From a virus: a stretch of DNA of 64,000 nucleotides. How positions within the stretch are numbered: the stretch's first letter is position 1; every line of letters starts with the position of its first letter. Position numbers and translations under genes: made by a program. The stretch is taken from positions 1 through 64,000 of IMG/VR virus record IMGVR_UViG_3300009151_000071. One strand, 5' to 3'. Below are positions 34,994 through 42,800 of this stretch, one piece after another. The notes beneath the pieces were generated by a model that did not search any database, was not told the DNA's origin, and saw only the letters and a list, made by a program, of their open reading frames with translations.

Positions 34994-36607
34994 TTATAAG
35001 GTTAGTGCTGTTCTTAGGACTTTAATTGCCAACGCAGATGGCGTGTAATTTGGAGTAAATCGTAGTTGAATTGTGCCCGACACATACGATCCATTGAACA
35101 CGCCGATCCCAACATTACCTTGATTGCTAACAACACCATAGGTATTAGTGTAAACTACTGTACTTGATGCATTACGATCATGAGTCAGTGACAATTCTGC
35201 TGTCTGTACTTTATTTGGTGTTACTCCGGTGTCAACCAGCTGAATCAAATATTTGGCCGAACCGTATATAGTAGCACTAAAAGAGTCAACTGTCACTACG
35301 GCATTTGAATTAATACCAGAGAAAGTGTTAGTTAATGTTGTACTTGTTCCAACAGTTAATGCATTACCGATAGTTGTTGATACACCTACAGTCAAGTTGC
35401 TGTTTAAGTATGTATTATTGATTGCGGTTAAGTTGCCAGCTATCCATGCATTAGCACCAACAATTAATCCACTTGCTATGTTTGCAAAACTAGCAATACT
35501 TGTATTACTTGCAACAGTTAATGTTGGTCCTGCTAAGTTAACAATACCTGTTGTAGTCAGTCCAGTTGATGATAAACTTGTAAAACTACCAGAGATTGCA
35601 TTTAATGTTGGCAATGTGCCTAGGCTAGTAATATATGGTTGGTCTGCTGTCCGCATCTGACCATAGAAACTTGGAGCTACCATTCCGGTCTGGGTATATA
35701 CGTTACCATACACACCAAGTCCTCCGTATGGAAGACTTACTGCGCCTGTATTTGCACTAGTAGAAATTGCACCGCTTAAGAATACTGTATTACCAGCAAT
35801 AACACCACCGGTGTACGGAGTACCATAATTGCCAATAATATTTGTTGTTATAATTTGGTAACCGCCTTCAGCAAAGCCGGTACCGCCAATGTTTAAATTT
35901 CCACTGGCTGTTAAATTGCCAGTAATGCTAGTATCTCCTGCAACAATTAATGTATTGCCGCCAGGTGTAGTGTTACTTAAGAATGCGCTACCAAAGTGTA
36001 CATTACCATAAGTTCCGCCATCAACAATGTTGTTACCGCCAAGTGCAGTTGGATCGTATCCGATAATTTTGTAAGCAAAATCGTTGGTTGTGTATTGATG
36101 ACCAAAAAATGCATAAGCTGTGGTGTTAGAACCGGTATTGTAGTCTGAACTGATGTTGCCCAAGATACCAGTATCTTGAATGTCGCCGGGCGCCGCATTA
36201 GCATGTACTTTTAATAGACCAGCATCGCTTGACGATTGAATTTGTGTCGCCGCATTAGTGGATTGTGAATAAACTGTTCTGAAACGGTTTGTTGGGCTAC
36301 CCAGGTCAAATTGTCCAGTTCCGGTTGGAACAAGGTGTGTGGCAATATTAATATTGGCTTGGCCACCTTGGGTGTTTCCACCAAATAAAGTTATAATATT
36401 TGCGTTAGTTACGTTGGCCCACAATGACATCATTGTGTTATCTATATTGGCGCTTTGAAACTGTACGGGCGCGGCTAACCATTGGGAAAGAAGTTGAATA
36501 TTCTGATTAACTTCAATAAAAGCATCGCGGATATCGTCGCCCGAACCATCATTGGCAGACGTGCCCACATTAACGTTTGTAATTGATCCTGTATTCCAAA
36601 GTGACAT
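34994..36607 (-). CDS. Tail fibre-like structural protein
   Basis: 537 aa. N-terminus (SLWNTGSITNVNVGTSAND, GDDIRDAFIEVNQNI) resembles T4-type structural proteins. The body is Gly/Asn/Thr/Ser-rich with 'ITGNLTASGNLNIGG' and 'NALTVGTSTTLTN' repeats of fibre type. It ends in a small compact domain (RFTPNYTPSALAIKVLRTAL). Late box and AGGAT site upstream. First gene of the four-gene tail cluster. Confidence 0.72.
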   Translation of the reverse strand: MSLWNTGSITNVNVGTSANDGSGDDIRDAFIEVNQNIQLLSQWLAAPVQFQSANIDNTMMSLWANVTNANIITLFGGNTQGGQANINIATHLVPTGTGQFDLGSPTNRFRTVYSQSTNAATQIQSSSDAGLLKVHANAAPGDIQDTGILGNISSDYNTGSNTTAYAFFGHQYTTNDFAYKIIGYDPTALGGNNIVDGGTYGNVHFGSAFLSNTTPGGNTLIVAGDTSITGNLTASGNLNIGGTGFAEGGYQIITTNIIGNYGTPYTGGVIAGNTVFLSGAISTSANTGAVSLPYGGLGVYGNVYTQTGMVAPSFYGQMRTADQPYITSLGTLPTLNAISGSFTSLSSTGLTTTGIVNLAGPTLTVASNTSIASFANIASGLIVGANAWIAGNLTAINNTYLNSNLTVGVSTTIGNALTVGTSTTLTNTFSGINSNAVVTVDSFSATIYGSAKYLIQLVDTGVTPNKVQTAELSLTHDRNASSTVVYTNTYGVVSNQGNVGIGVFNGSYVSGTIQLRFTPNYTPSALAIKVLRTALTL

Positions 36608-36631
36608 AATCCATAATCCTAAGTATACTCT

Positions 36632-36639
36632 TATTTATC
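36632..36639 (-). promoter_or_regulatory. T4-like late promoter box GATAAATA
   Basis: 25 bp before the ATG at 36607 and immediately ahead of the tail cluster. Confidence 0.6.
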
Positions 36640-36684
36640 GGATTTGGATAATAGCCGTTGCGGCTATTGAATTATGTATGTATA

Positions 36685-37011
36685 TTATTCTGGGCTGAAA
36701 CTAGATCCGCAACCACATGTTGTTTGTGCATTGGGATTTTTGATACTAAAAGTAGCACCGTACTGGTCTTCTTTATAGTCTACTTCTGCACCTTGTAAGT
36801 AAGTGCCACTCATACTATCTACTAGAATATGTACACCGTTAACGTCAAGGTCAAAGTCATCTTCGTTGGCTACTTCATCTAAAGTAAAGCCATATTGCAT
36901 ACCACTACATCCTCCGCCTTGTACAAATACTCGTAGCTTGATGCCAGGATTATTTTCTTCTGCTAAAATGTCTCGGATTTTTGCTACTGCGTTGTCGGTA
37001 ATTGTAATCAT
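36685..37011 (-). CDS. erpA: A-type Fe-S carrier (ErpA/IscA family)
   Basis: 108 aa, family length. The three conserved Cys are present: C35 in [11 protein letters not shown] and C99/C101 in [10 protein letters not shown]-type carriers pass Fe-S clusters to target enzymes. A phage with a radical SAM enzyme in the same window could use it to supply the [4Fe-4S] cluster, but that link is inference. Overlaps the SOD gene by 4 bp. Confidence 0.9.
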   Translation of the reverse strand: MITITDNAVAKIRDILAEENNPGIKLRVFVQGGGCSGMQYGFTLDEVANEDDFDLDVNGVHILVDSMSGTYLQGAEVDYKEDQYGATFSIKNPNAQTTCGCGSSFSPE

Positions 37012-37550
37012 AGTCTTCTATTAATAGCGTCCCAATCAATGATACGCCATATGTTGTCCAGGTATTTGCCTTTGTTGGCATGATAGTCTATATTGTATGC
37101 GTGTTCCCACATATCAACTAGTAATGCTATATCAGTACGTTTTGCATGATTGCGAATCGTTCTGATTTGTCCGGATTTGCTCAAGTAAATCCAACCGGAC
37201 CCTTGGATTTTCATTGCTTCTTCTTTGAAGTTTTTCTTAAAGTCTACAAAGTTAGTATGGTGACGATTAATAATATCTAGTATCTGTCCACGAGGGCGGC
37301 TTACACCAGGCGATTTAAATTGACCAAACCAGATTGAGTGCAAAAATGCACCTGCTTCATTAAATGATCTGTCACCTTCGCTCTTGTTGTAACGGTCAAC
37401 ATAACCTTTGTATAACTTGCCGTAGTGATAGTCAATTTCTGCAGAGCTCATAACCGGGCTCAATGCTGTACGACTATAAGGCAATTTAATTTGCTCTAAA
37501 TGGCCTTTTTCTTTTGCTTCTACGAGATCTATTGTGTTGCGAATGTCCAT
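37008..37550 (-). CDS. Fe/Mn superoxide dismutase-like protein
   Basis: 180 aa. The four metal ligands are present: H42 ([15 protein letters not shown]), H71 (AFLHSIWF), D146 and H150 ([12 protein letters not shown]). The second-sphere His in 'HYGKHH' of most SODs is Leu/Tyr here, and the QxxxW segment differs, so activity needs testing. It would dismute superoxide to peroxide in the cytoplasm. Late box only 4 bp before the ATG, overlapping the IF-1 stop. Confidence 0.85.
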   Translation of the reverse strand: MDIRNTIDLVEAKEKGHLEQIKLPYSRTALSPVMSSAEIDYHYGKLYKGYVDRYNKSEGDRSFNEAGAFLHSIWFGQFKSPGVSRPRGQILDIINRHHTNFVDFKKNFKEEAMKIQGSGWIYLSKSGQIRTIRNHAKRTDIALLVDMWEHAYNIDYHANKGKYLDNIWRIIDWDAINRRL

Positions 37551-37554
37551 ATAG

Positions 37555-37562
37555 TATTTATT
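37555..37562 (-). promoter_or_regulatory. T4-like late promoter box AATAAATA, 4 bp before ATG
   Basis: Contains the TAA stop of the IF-1 gene (37558-37560) and is followed by CTAT then the SOD ATG. Confidence 0.6.
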
Positions 37563-37776
37563 TGCTACGGTATACTACACGGCCTCTAGTCAAATCATAT
37601 GGGCTCATTTCTACGTCTACTCGATCGCCCATTAATACACGTATATTATTCTGGCGCAATCTGCCGCCAATAACAGCTATAATTTTATGTTCATTTTCTA
37701 ATGTAACTCTAAACATTGCATTAGGTAAAACTTCGTCCACAACTCCGGACAGTTTGATAATATCGTCCTTAGCCAT
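37558..37776 (-). CDS. infA: Translation initiation factor IF-1
   Basis: 72 aa, the exact bacterial IF-1 length. OB-fold pattern: [65 protein letters not shown]. Bacterial IF-1 binds the 30S A site with IF-2 and IF-3 and tunes start-codon choice. A phage copy could alter initiation toward phage messages, many of which look leaderless here. Compared with typical IF-1, 'R/K-K-N/H-Y-I-R' is RQNNIR, a small change in the RNA-binding strand. Confidence 0.92.
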   Translation of the reverse strand: MAKDDIIKLSGVVDEVLPNAMFRVTLENEHKIIAVIGGRLRQNNIRVLMGDRVDVEMSPYDLTRGRVVYRSK

Positions 37777-37812
37777 CCCAACCTTCAGTATAGTTCAATT
37801 TGCGGTCCTTTC

Positions 37813-38214
37813 TTAACGTCGCATATTACTTATGGCTATTGCTTCTTCTTGTGCAAATACCGGAACAGCATTTGATTTGTGCATGGTTGCAATACCCAAC
37901 ACTTTGGTACCAGTGTACACTTTTTGCTCTGGCAAAGTTGCATTTCCGCCACCGGTATTTACACTTTTGATATGTGCTGTAGTATTACGCCCTTCGGGAA
38001 TAGATAAACTATACCCAGTGGAACTCAAACTTCCAGCACCCATAGCACGTTTACGCTTTTTCTCTTCAAGTTCAATTCCTTGACGTTTAAGCAATTCTTT
38101 CCAACTTTCATCAAGTTGGCGAGCTTTTCGTGCATGTTCTGCTGAAGCAAATTTTACTTTGCCTTTCCGTTTACCGGTGGTGCTGAGCCACGGGCCTTCT
38201 AGGTGCATTGTCAT
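37813..38214 (-). CDS. Hypothetical basic protein
   Basis: 133 aa from the ATG overlapping the upstream stop (ATGA at 38214). N-terminus MTMHLEGPWLSTTGKRKGK, then a basic helix (AEHARKARQLDESWKELLKRQ) and a flexible C-terminus. Not assigned to a family. Confidence 0.65.
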   Translation of the reverse strand: MTMHLEGPWLSTTGKRKGKVKFASAEHARKARQLDESWKELLKRQGIELEEKKRKRAMGAGSLSSTGYSLSIPEGRNTTAHIKSVNTGGGNATLPEQKVYTGTKVLGIATMHKSNAVPVFAQEEAIAISNMRR

Positions 38215-38573
38215 TGTTGTATATGAAATGTGTTGGTGGGTTGTGGTTCCCATCCGTGTTTGGCACAGATGAGGCTATTTGATTCTTCTAGATAAAAGAT
38301 ATGATCCGGGAATCGAGATTTAATGTTGTTGATAATTTCTTCAGTAGTTTTACCTTGTGCCAGAAACTCTTTGTCATCTTGATCATACCAATAATACATA
38401 GATTTATCTTCAACTACTTCGACACGGTGTACAATCTCATCTAGGCGATTGATTAATTGTGTATGTAAATTTTCGTTGTGAATAGTCAGTGCTTGGTGCA
38501 TACCTATAACAAATCGTACAACAACATAGGTGCAAAATAGCCACAGTAAAAACATTTCAATTGATTCAAACAT
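38211..38573 (-). CDS. Membrane-anchored small protein
   Basis: 120 aa. One N-terminal TM (MFLLWLFCTYVVVRFVIGM), then an amphipathic helix and a small soluble domain ending WEPQPTNTFHIQQ. Unknown function. Confidence 0.6.
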   Translation of the reverse strand: MFESIEMFLLWLFCTYVVVRFVIGMHQALTIHNENLHTQLINRLDEIVHRVEVVEDKSMYYWYDQDDKEFLAQGKTTEEIINNIKSRFPDHIFYLEESNSLICAKHGWEPQPTNTFHIQQ

Positions 38574-38576
38574 TGA

Positions 38577-39254
38577 TTAATCCCACAGATTTTGATAATA
38601 TTTTCCAAACAGCGCAAAGCCGTTTTGGATTCGTTTTTCTACTTTTTGCATGCCTGCATAATCACATTTGTAAGTATGATTAGGTCCATCCACCCATTGA
38701 TACATTGTAGCTTTACCATTTTCGTCCCACTCGCAGGCAACAGTCTTATGATCAAACTCGCCTGAGCGGAAAGCGTCTTGCCAGCTATCGTCTACTTTAC
38801 ATTCAAAGGCAAAGATCATTTCATCCATGACCCAATCCCAACGCTTGAAGTGATTATCGTCTGTGTCCCACTCGTTTTCCTTGGGACCTGCTTCTGTGCT
38901 ACGCAAACCCAGACCTTTTGGAACATCCTTGTCGTCAACAAATGGAGAACCGTGTTTGGCTTCTTTGAGCTGTTTGAGCATGGGCAGGATAATAGGGCTT
39001 AGGGTATGATCCATGCTCCAAGTATCATAGCGATCAATTTTGATGTAATTAATGCTTGGGTGTACAAAGTCTAAAAACTTGTTCCAAGCAGTACAAAACG
39101 GCGCCAGACGATTGACCCACTTGTCATATTTGTGCCCGGGTGTGTCCTCATGATTATAAAAGACATCGTCGTCCTTTTCCCAAAAGCAAACTGTCTTTAG
39201 GACGGTGTATGGGCTTAGCCAATGATCGCGATAGTTTGAAATATAGATTTTCAT
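38577..39254 (-). CDS. Hypothetical protein
   Basis: 225 aa, rich in Trp, Asp and His (DHWLSPYTVLKTVCFW; KRWDWVMDEMIFAF; YYQNLWD). Starts 4 bp after a late box. No fold recognised. Confidence 0.65.
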   Translation of the reverse strand: MKIYISNYRDHWLSPYTVLKTVCFWEKDDDVFYNHEDTPGHKYDKWVNRLAPFCTAWNKFLDFVHPSINYIKIDRYDTWSMDHTLSPIILPMLKQLKEAKHGSPFVDDKDVPKGLGLRSTEAGPKENEWDTDDNHFKRWDWVMDEMIFAFECKVDDSWQDAFRSGEFDHKTVACEWDENGKATMYQWVDGPNHTYKCDYAGMQKVEKRIQNGFALFGKYYQNLWD

Positions 39255-39257
39255 GGT

Positions 39258-39494
39258 TTATTTATTTGACATTTCTTTTAGTTTGTCTTTAGACTCGAGA
39301 ATACTAGCCTGGATAGAAATCATATTATACAGGCAAAACAACATTACTACAATACCAATTGTACCTATTATTTGTGTTCCGGTTGGATTGATATAATTTA
39401 ACAACAAACTTATACCAGCCGATATAGCAGATATGCCAACAACTACTATTAAAGTTTGAACCGTTGCTTTTACAATATATTTATTTACTTTCAT
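39258..39494 (-). CDS. Two-TM membrane protein
   Basis: 78 aa: TM1 ~12-32 (TLIVVVGISAISAGISLLL), TM2 ~42-62 (IIGTIGIVVMLFCLYNMI), short cytosolic-like tail. It has a family-type sigma70-like promoter and GGAAGT site. Possibly an early membrane effector. Confidence 0.65.
   Translation of the reverse strand: MKVNKYIVKATVQTLIVVVGISAISAGISLLLNYINPTGTQIIGTIGIVVMLFCLYNMISIQASILESKDKLKEMSNK
39259..39266 (-). promoter_or_regulatory. T4-like late promoter box AATAAATA, 4 bp before ATG
   Basis: Overlaps the TAA stop (39258-39260) of the two-TM gene and is followed by AACC then the ATG at 39254. Confidence 0.55.
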
Positions 39495-39541
39495 TTTACT
39501 TCCTTTCCGAAGATTACAGTTAGAATTACTAATACAACTAC

Positions 39542-39570
39542 ATTATACATTTAATTGATTTATTGGTCAA
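39542..39570 (-). promoter_or_regulatory. Sigma70-like promoter (TTGACC-17-TATAAT)
   Basis: Minus strand; spacer contains AAATCAATTAAATG, a variant of the family spacer. Serves the two-TM gene. Confidence 0.75.
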
Positions 39571-39820
39571 CCCACTGTTCGCACTTAGTACGGGCTATAG
39601 GCTCCCATTCTTCGTAGAATAAATGTTGTTCTGCTTGGTTTCCTAGATCACCATCAGCATACATCATTTGACTAATTTCGGGGAAAAAGTTAAGGAATGC
39701 TTGACCAAAACGATAGTCCGGAGATTGTAATCGTTGCCATACTAGATGTTTAAGGAATTCTTCGTAGCGTTCCTTTGATATTCGATATCGATAAGGGTTG
39801 TATATATACGGGTTCTTCAT
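39560..39820 (-). CDS. Small hypothetical protein
   Basis: 86 aa from the ATGA-coupled ATG at 39820. Tyr/Phe-rich (NPYIYNPYRYR; FGQAFLNFFPEI). Last gene of the tandem small-protein run but without the shared C-terminal motif. Confidence 0.6.
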   Translation of the reverse strand: MKNPYIYNPYRYRISKERYEEFLKHLVWQRLQSPDYRFGQAFLNFFPEISQMMYADGDLGNQAEQHLFYEEWEPIARTKCEQWVDQ

Positions 39821-40053
39821 AGCCATCTTAACTTAAAATGGGTGGCATCTTCTGGGTTACGAAATCGAAAACTAAATCCTTCTGTACTTTGGTATCCGTG
39901 TACATGATATTCGCCACCTGGGGCAGTAATCAACCAGTCTAGTATATCTCTGATGGGGTAACGTGGATCGCCCATAACATCTTTCCATAATACTATAACC
40001 TCCGCCCAATCTTCGGGTGGCGGCCACATTTGACTTGCAGTAATGTGTATCAC
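39817..40053 (-). CDS. Tandem small-protein family member (C-terminal FxLRW motif)
   Basis: 78 aa from a GTG overlapping the previous stop (GTGA). C-terminus FSFRFRNPEDATHFKLRWL is the clearest example of the shared motif. The N-terminal part resembles a short alpha/beta sandwich (VIHITASQMWPPPEDW). Function unknown. Confidence 0.6.
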   Translation of the reverse strand: MIHITASQMWPPPEDWAEVIVLWKDVMGDPRYPIRDILDWLITAPGGEYHVHGYQSTEGFSFRFRNPEDATHFKLRWL

Positions 40054-40316
40054 GCCCACCTCAAAGACATTAGTGTATAAAGTTTTTCGTGTACATCAAA
40101 TGTGTCAAGTACACGATAGTTGTATGTTCCTGCTGTATGTTCGTACCACATTGTGGTTTCTTGTTCACGTATCCAAGGAGTAATCTTAGGTTCTACACTA
40201 ACAACAAACCATTGTTCTCCATCAACTGTGCCAGTATCAACAACTTCAAATCGACGTTTTTGTATTGCTCTAGGTACATAAGTTGCTCGGTTAGTTATAG
40301 CACGTTTCTTTATCAT
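40050..40316 (-). CDS. Tandem small-protein family member
   Basis: 88 aa from ATG 40316 (ATGA overlap). Ends FDVHEKLYTLMSLRWA. Basic N-terminus, beta-rich middle (EQWFVVSVEPKI). Confidence 0.6.
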   Translation of the reverse strand: MIKKRAITNRATYVPRAIQKRRFEVVDTGTVDGEQWFVVSVEPKITPWIREQETTMWYEHTAGTYNYRVLDTFDVHEKLYTLMSLRWA

Positions 40317-40558
40317 GCCCACCTCAACATAAACAATGTTCTATCGTGCTCTTTGTAAATATAAACACTATAGAGATACCAGCTATCGGTATCATTAGAA
40401 TGCACTGATTCGCCGGCCCACTTATAATTAATGTTGTGGTCTGCTAACCAGTTGTCAACTGCCAACTTAAACGGCCCACTACTGTTGTACTCATTCTTAA
40501 GACTCTTGGCTGTAACAACATTTAGTTCAGACTCTTGTTTTATATATAATGTTGCCAT
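40313..40558 (-). CDS. Tandem small-protein family member
   Basis: 81 aa from ATG 40558 (TAATG overlap). Ends YIYKEHDRTLFMLRWA. Confidence 0.6.
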   Translation of the reverse strand: MATLYIKQESELNVVTAKSLKNEYNSSGPFKLAVDNWLADHNINYKWAGESVHSNDTDSWYLYSVYIYKEHDRTLFMLRWA

Positions 40559-40863
40559 TATGCCCATCTCAGCATAAACATGGTACGGTCACTATCGTGC
40601 TCAAAGTGCAGGACCATACCTTGTTGTCTAATGCCTGTGCCGTACTCAAACATCCAGGCCTCTATAGCCGTTTGATTGTTTACCCAAAATACGTAATCTT
40701 CAATGATCAACATGAGCTCGCCGTTTATTGGACCTTTGGCGGCTAGAAACTTTCCACCTGTACGTATTTGTATAACGCCGTTAAGGAATGTCAGTTCCTG
40801 CCCGTTGTGCTCTATAGTTAATAACTCATTGCCGTCTGGCAATTGATTAGACATTTTTTTCAT
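40558..40863 (-). CDS. Tandem small-protein family member
   Basis: 101 aa, the longest in the run. Ends LHFEHDSDRTMFMLRWA, closely matching the next gene. Start overlaps the previous stop (ATGA). Confidence 0.6.
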   Translation of the reverse strand: MKKMSNQLPDGNELLTIEHNGQELTFLNGVIQIRTGGKFLAAKGPINGELMLIIEDYVFWVNNQTAIEAWMFEYGTGIRQQGMVLHFEHDSDRTMFMLRWA

Positions 40864-41132
40864 AAAGTTTCTACATCTTTACAAATCAACTTGAGCCATA
40901 CTAATTCATATTCATCCACACGTTCTTGAACCAGCTCGCCCATGGGCCCTTTGATTAAACTGATACCGTTGGCATTTTCTAACCACACTCTAGTACTGTT
41001 CTTTATAGCTTCGTCGTGGAAATATCTCCAATGATCAAATTGAGTTGGTTTAATGTCAAAATGAGCTAGGTACTTGTGGTTATGTCCAAACACCTTAACT
41101 TCATCTGCTATTTCGTAATAGTAATTGATCAT
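40860..41132 (-). CDS. Tandem small-protein run member, diverged end
   Basis: 90 aa from ATG 41132 (ATGA overlap); an ATG at 41144 is also possible. Ends YELVWLKLICKDVETL, which keeps only a trace of the motif. Confidence 0.55.
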   Translation of the reverse strand: MINYYYEIADEVKVFGHNHKYLAHFDIKPTQFDHWRYFHDEAIKNSTRVWLENANGISLIKGPMGELVQERVDEYELVWLKLICKDVETL

Positions 41133-41335
41133 TCCTTTATCCATACCAATGAAAAAAATGTAGCATCTTTGTCATTATGAAACGTGTAATCTTGATAACC
41201 AAACATCATGTCTCTATGCCAACGTAGATTTTTACTGCGATCAAAAAAATCTACAGGTCCAAACTGTTCTTCGCACCAGGCACCTATCTTTTGGTGTAAA
41301 TGATAGTAATTACGATCAAGTCTAATTTCTGTCAT
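41129..41335 (-). CDS. Tandem small-protein family member
   Basis: 68 aa. Ends YTFHNDKDATFFSLVWIKE, a good match to the motif. N-terminal helix has WCEEQFGPVDFFD, resembling VETFGLPGDRMRF in the 41586 gene. Confidence 0.6.
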   Translation of the reverse strand: MTEIRLDRNYYHLHQKIGAWCEEQFGPVDFFDRSKNLRWHRDMMFGYQDYTFHNDKDATFFSLVWIKE

Positions 41336-41589
41336 TCTCGAATACCTAAGTACTTCAAATTATAAAATGTAAGTGCTGGGCCTGTTAGCGGAGCATATAC
41401 TCTAATCATAAATCCATAATCGTGCGAGTCACAAAAGAATACCAAGTCGTCTTCGCCGGTGCAATGCTGTCTAATATATTTGTACTCATCGCTTTGTTCC
41501 CATTCGTGTATGGGAAAAGCCGCGTACAGATACGGGTCTTCTACATCACCCATGCGTATTTCTTTTACCAGGGTTCCTCTTCCACTCAT
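41332..41589 (-). CDS. Tandem small-protein family member, diverged end
   Basis: 85 aa. Ends VYAPLTGPALTFYNLKYLGIRE, a weaker motif. ATGA overlaps on both sides. Confidence 0.55.
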   Translation of the reverse strand: MSGRGTLVKEIRMGDVEDPYLYAAFPIHEWEQSDEYKYIRQHCTGEDDLVFFCDSHDYGFMIRVYAPLTGPALTFYNLKYLGIRE

Positions 41590-41840
41590 CTGTTAATAAG
41601 TCCGCCTACAAATTCAACTGCATGATCATAATCATAAAGACGATGCCCACCTGTTTTTAGTTGAAACATAAGAGCATCTTGTTCATCTTCAAATGTAAAA
41701 TCCATGAGCTCTTCTGTGGGATGGAAACGCATACGATCGCCTGGTAACCCAAAGGTCTCCACAGTCCATGCCAGTAGTTCGTTCCACATATGATCTTTGT
41801 CATATGGGTTTTCCCACGGTACTCTAATTGTTATCGACAT
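41586..41840 (-). CDS. Tandem small-protein family member with extension
   Basis: 84 aa. Motif FTFEDEQDALMFQLKTGGH followed by a ~20-residue extension. N-terminal W-rich helix like the 41129 protein. Confidence 0.6.
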   Translation of the reverse strand: MSITIRVPWENPYDKDHMWNELLAWTVETFGLPGDRMRFHPTEELMDFTFEDEQDALMFQLKTGGHRLYDYDHAVEFVGGLINR

Positions 41841-42051
41841 GCTGTTCCTTTAGTATTTCCCAGGCACTATTGTGCCAATCTCTAAGCCACGGCGTACCAT
41901 CACATTCTTCAACGTGCCGCATCACTGCAACACGACCAGCTGTTTCCATGGCCTCACCCAAAAAGAAACTGAACAATCGTTCGCCGTTCTTTTTAATTAC
42001 TATTGACATAGAGCCCGGTTCTATGGTCCAGGAATAATTATCTATTGCCAT
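41824..42051 (-). CDS. Small hypothetical protein in tandem run
   Basis: 75 aa from the ATG at 42051 inside the end of the previous gene. It lacks the shared motif; contains SMSIVIKKNGERLFSFFLG and a W-rich C-terminal helix. Confidence 0.55.
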   Translation of the reverse strand: MAIDNYSWTIEPGSMSIVIKKNGERLFSFFLGEAMETAGRVAVMRHVEECDGTPWLRDWHNSAWEILKEQHVDNN

Positions 42052-42230
42052 TTTAATCGAAACCAATTTGCTTGTTCGGTATTGTTAAAAGAAAAAGTAT
42101 ATTGTGGGCGAAAATCGTTCATATACAAATTCCAATCGTCTTTGTTGATATGTGTCTTGCACCAAGCGGAAGCTTCGGTACATCGATCAGCACCAGTAAT
42201 TAAAACTTTATGCGGTAAGGTTATGTTCAT
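42042..42230 (-). CDS. Tandem small-protein family member, first of run
   Basis: 62 aa. Ends YTFSFNNTEQANWFRLKWQ. Sigma70-like promoter with the -10 five bases before the ATG. Confidence 0.6.
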   Translation of the reverse strand: MNITLPHKVLITGADRCTEASAWCKTHINKDDWNLYMNDFRPQYTFSFNNTEQANWFRLKWQ

Positions 42231-42235
42231 ACCTT

Positions 42236-42264
42236 ATTATACATTAAAACAAATTACTAGTCAG
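42236..42264 (-). promoter_or_regulatory. Sigma70-like promoter (CTGACT-17-TATAAT)
   Basis: Heads the tandem small-protein run; AAGGT and then ATG follow the -10. Confidence 0.6.
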
Positions 42265-42730
42265 TGCTTTTGAGCGTATTCCACATCTTGAGCTGTTCAG
42301 TGAATTCTTTTTCGAGTTCTCGATATCGGTCACCGCATGCCTTGAGTTCGTCAAATTCTTTTTCAAGTACTGGATTTGGTGTCATTATAGCAAGTCTGGC
42401 CTGCATTATAGCAAGTCTGGCCTGCAGGTCTAGTAAGGTTTTGCGTAGACTTAGGCCTTCTATTTCAATATCAGTTTCGGTTATTTTAACTTTGCCCACA
42501 GTCATATTTGGGCTGGCTGTATTAGCCCAATTATATCCTGCTCCTGCACCACCGTTGCTAATAATATATGGGCCGCTTGCTCCTGTGTATGGTGACCCAG
42601 TAATAGTTATATTACCATAATTTGTGTTAGAGTTTCCGCCAGCAGTAAGAGTGAATCCCCCGTGCGGTACCGTATTTGCGTTTAAGGTATATGTTTTTGC
42701 TGTTTGTTTGGTTTTTGGGAATAATGACAT
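42257..42730 (-). CDS. Hypothetical protein with Gly/Asn-rich and coiled-coil halves
   Basis: 157 aa from ATG 42730. The first half is Gly/Asn/Thr-rich (PHGGFTLTAGGNSNTNYGN), the second a coiled-coil. The coiled-coil contains a 7-residue direct repeat (QARLAIM twice) caused by a 21-bp tandem duplication at 42384-42425. Probably a virion component. Confidence 0.65.
   Translation of the reverse strand: MSLFPKTKQTAKTYTLNANTVPHGGFTLTAGGNSNTNYGNITITGSPYTGASGPYIISNGGAGAGYNWANTASPNMTVGKVKITETDIEIEGLSLRKTLLDLQARLAIMQARLAIMTPNPVLEKEFDELKACGDRYRELEKEFTEQLKMWNTLKSTD
42384..42425. repeat. 21-bp perfect tandem duplication
   Basis: Two identical 21-bp units (42384-42404, 42405-42425) in frame within the coiled-coil, adding two heptad-like turns. 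Confidence 0.9.
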
Positions 42731-42749
42731 TGTGTTCTTTCTGGCCAAG

Positions 42750-42777
42750 AAAAAGCCTATACGGTTAAGTATAGGCT
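42750..42777 (-). terminator. Rho-independent terminator after porin gene
   Basis: A 9-bp stem (AGCCTATAC/GTATAGGCT) with 6-nt loop followed by TTTTC on the minus strand. Confidence 0.8.
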
Positions 42778-42800
42778 CTTTGCGTTACGTTGTCAACTGA

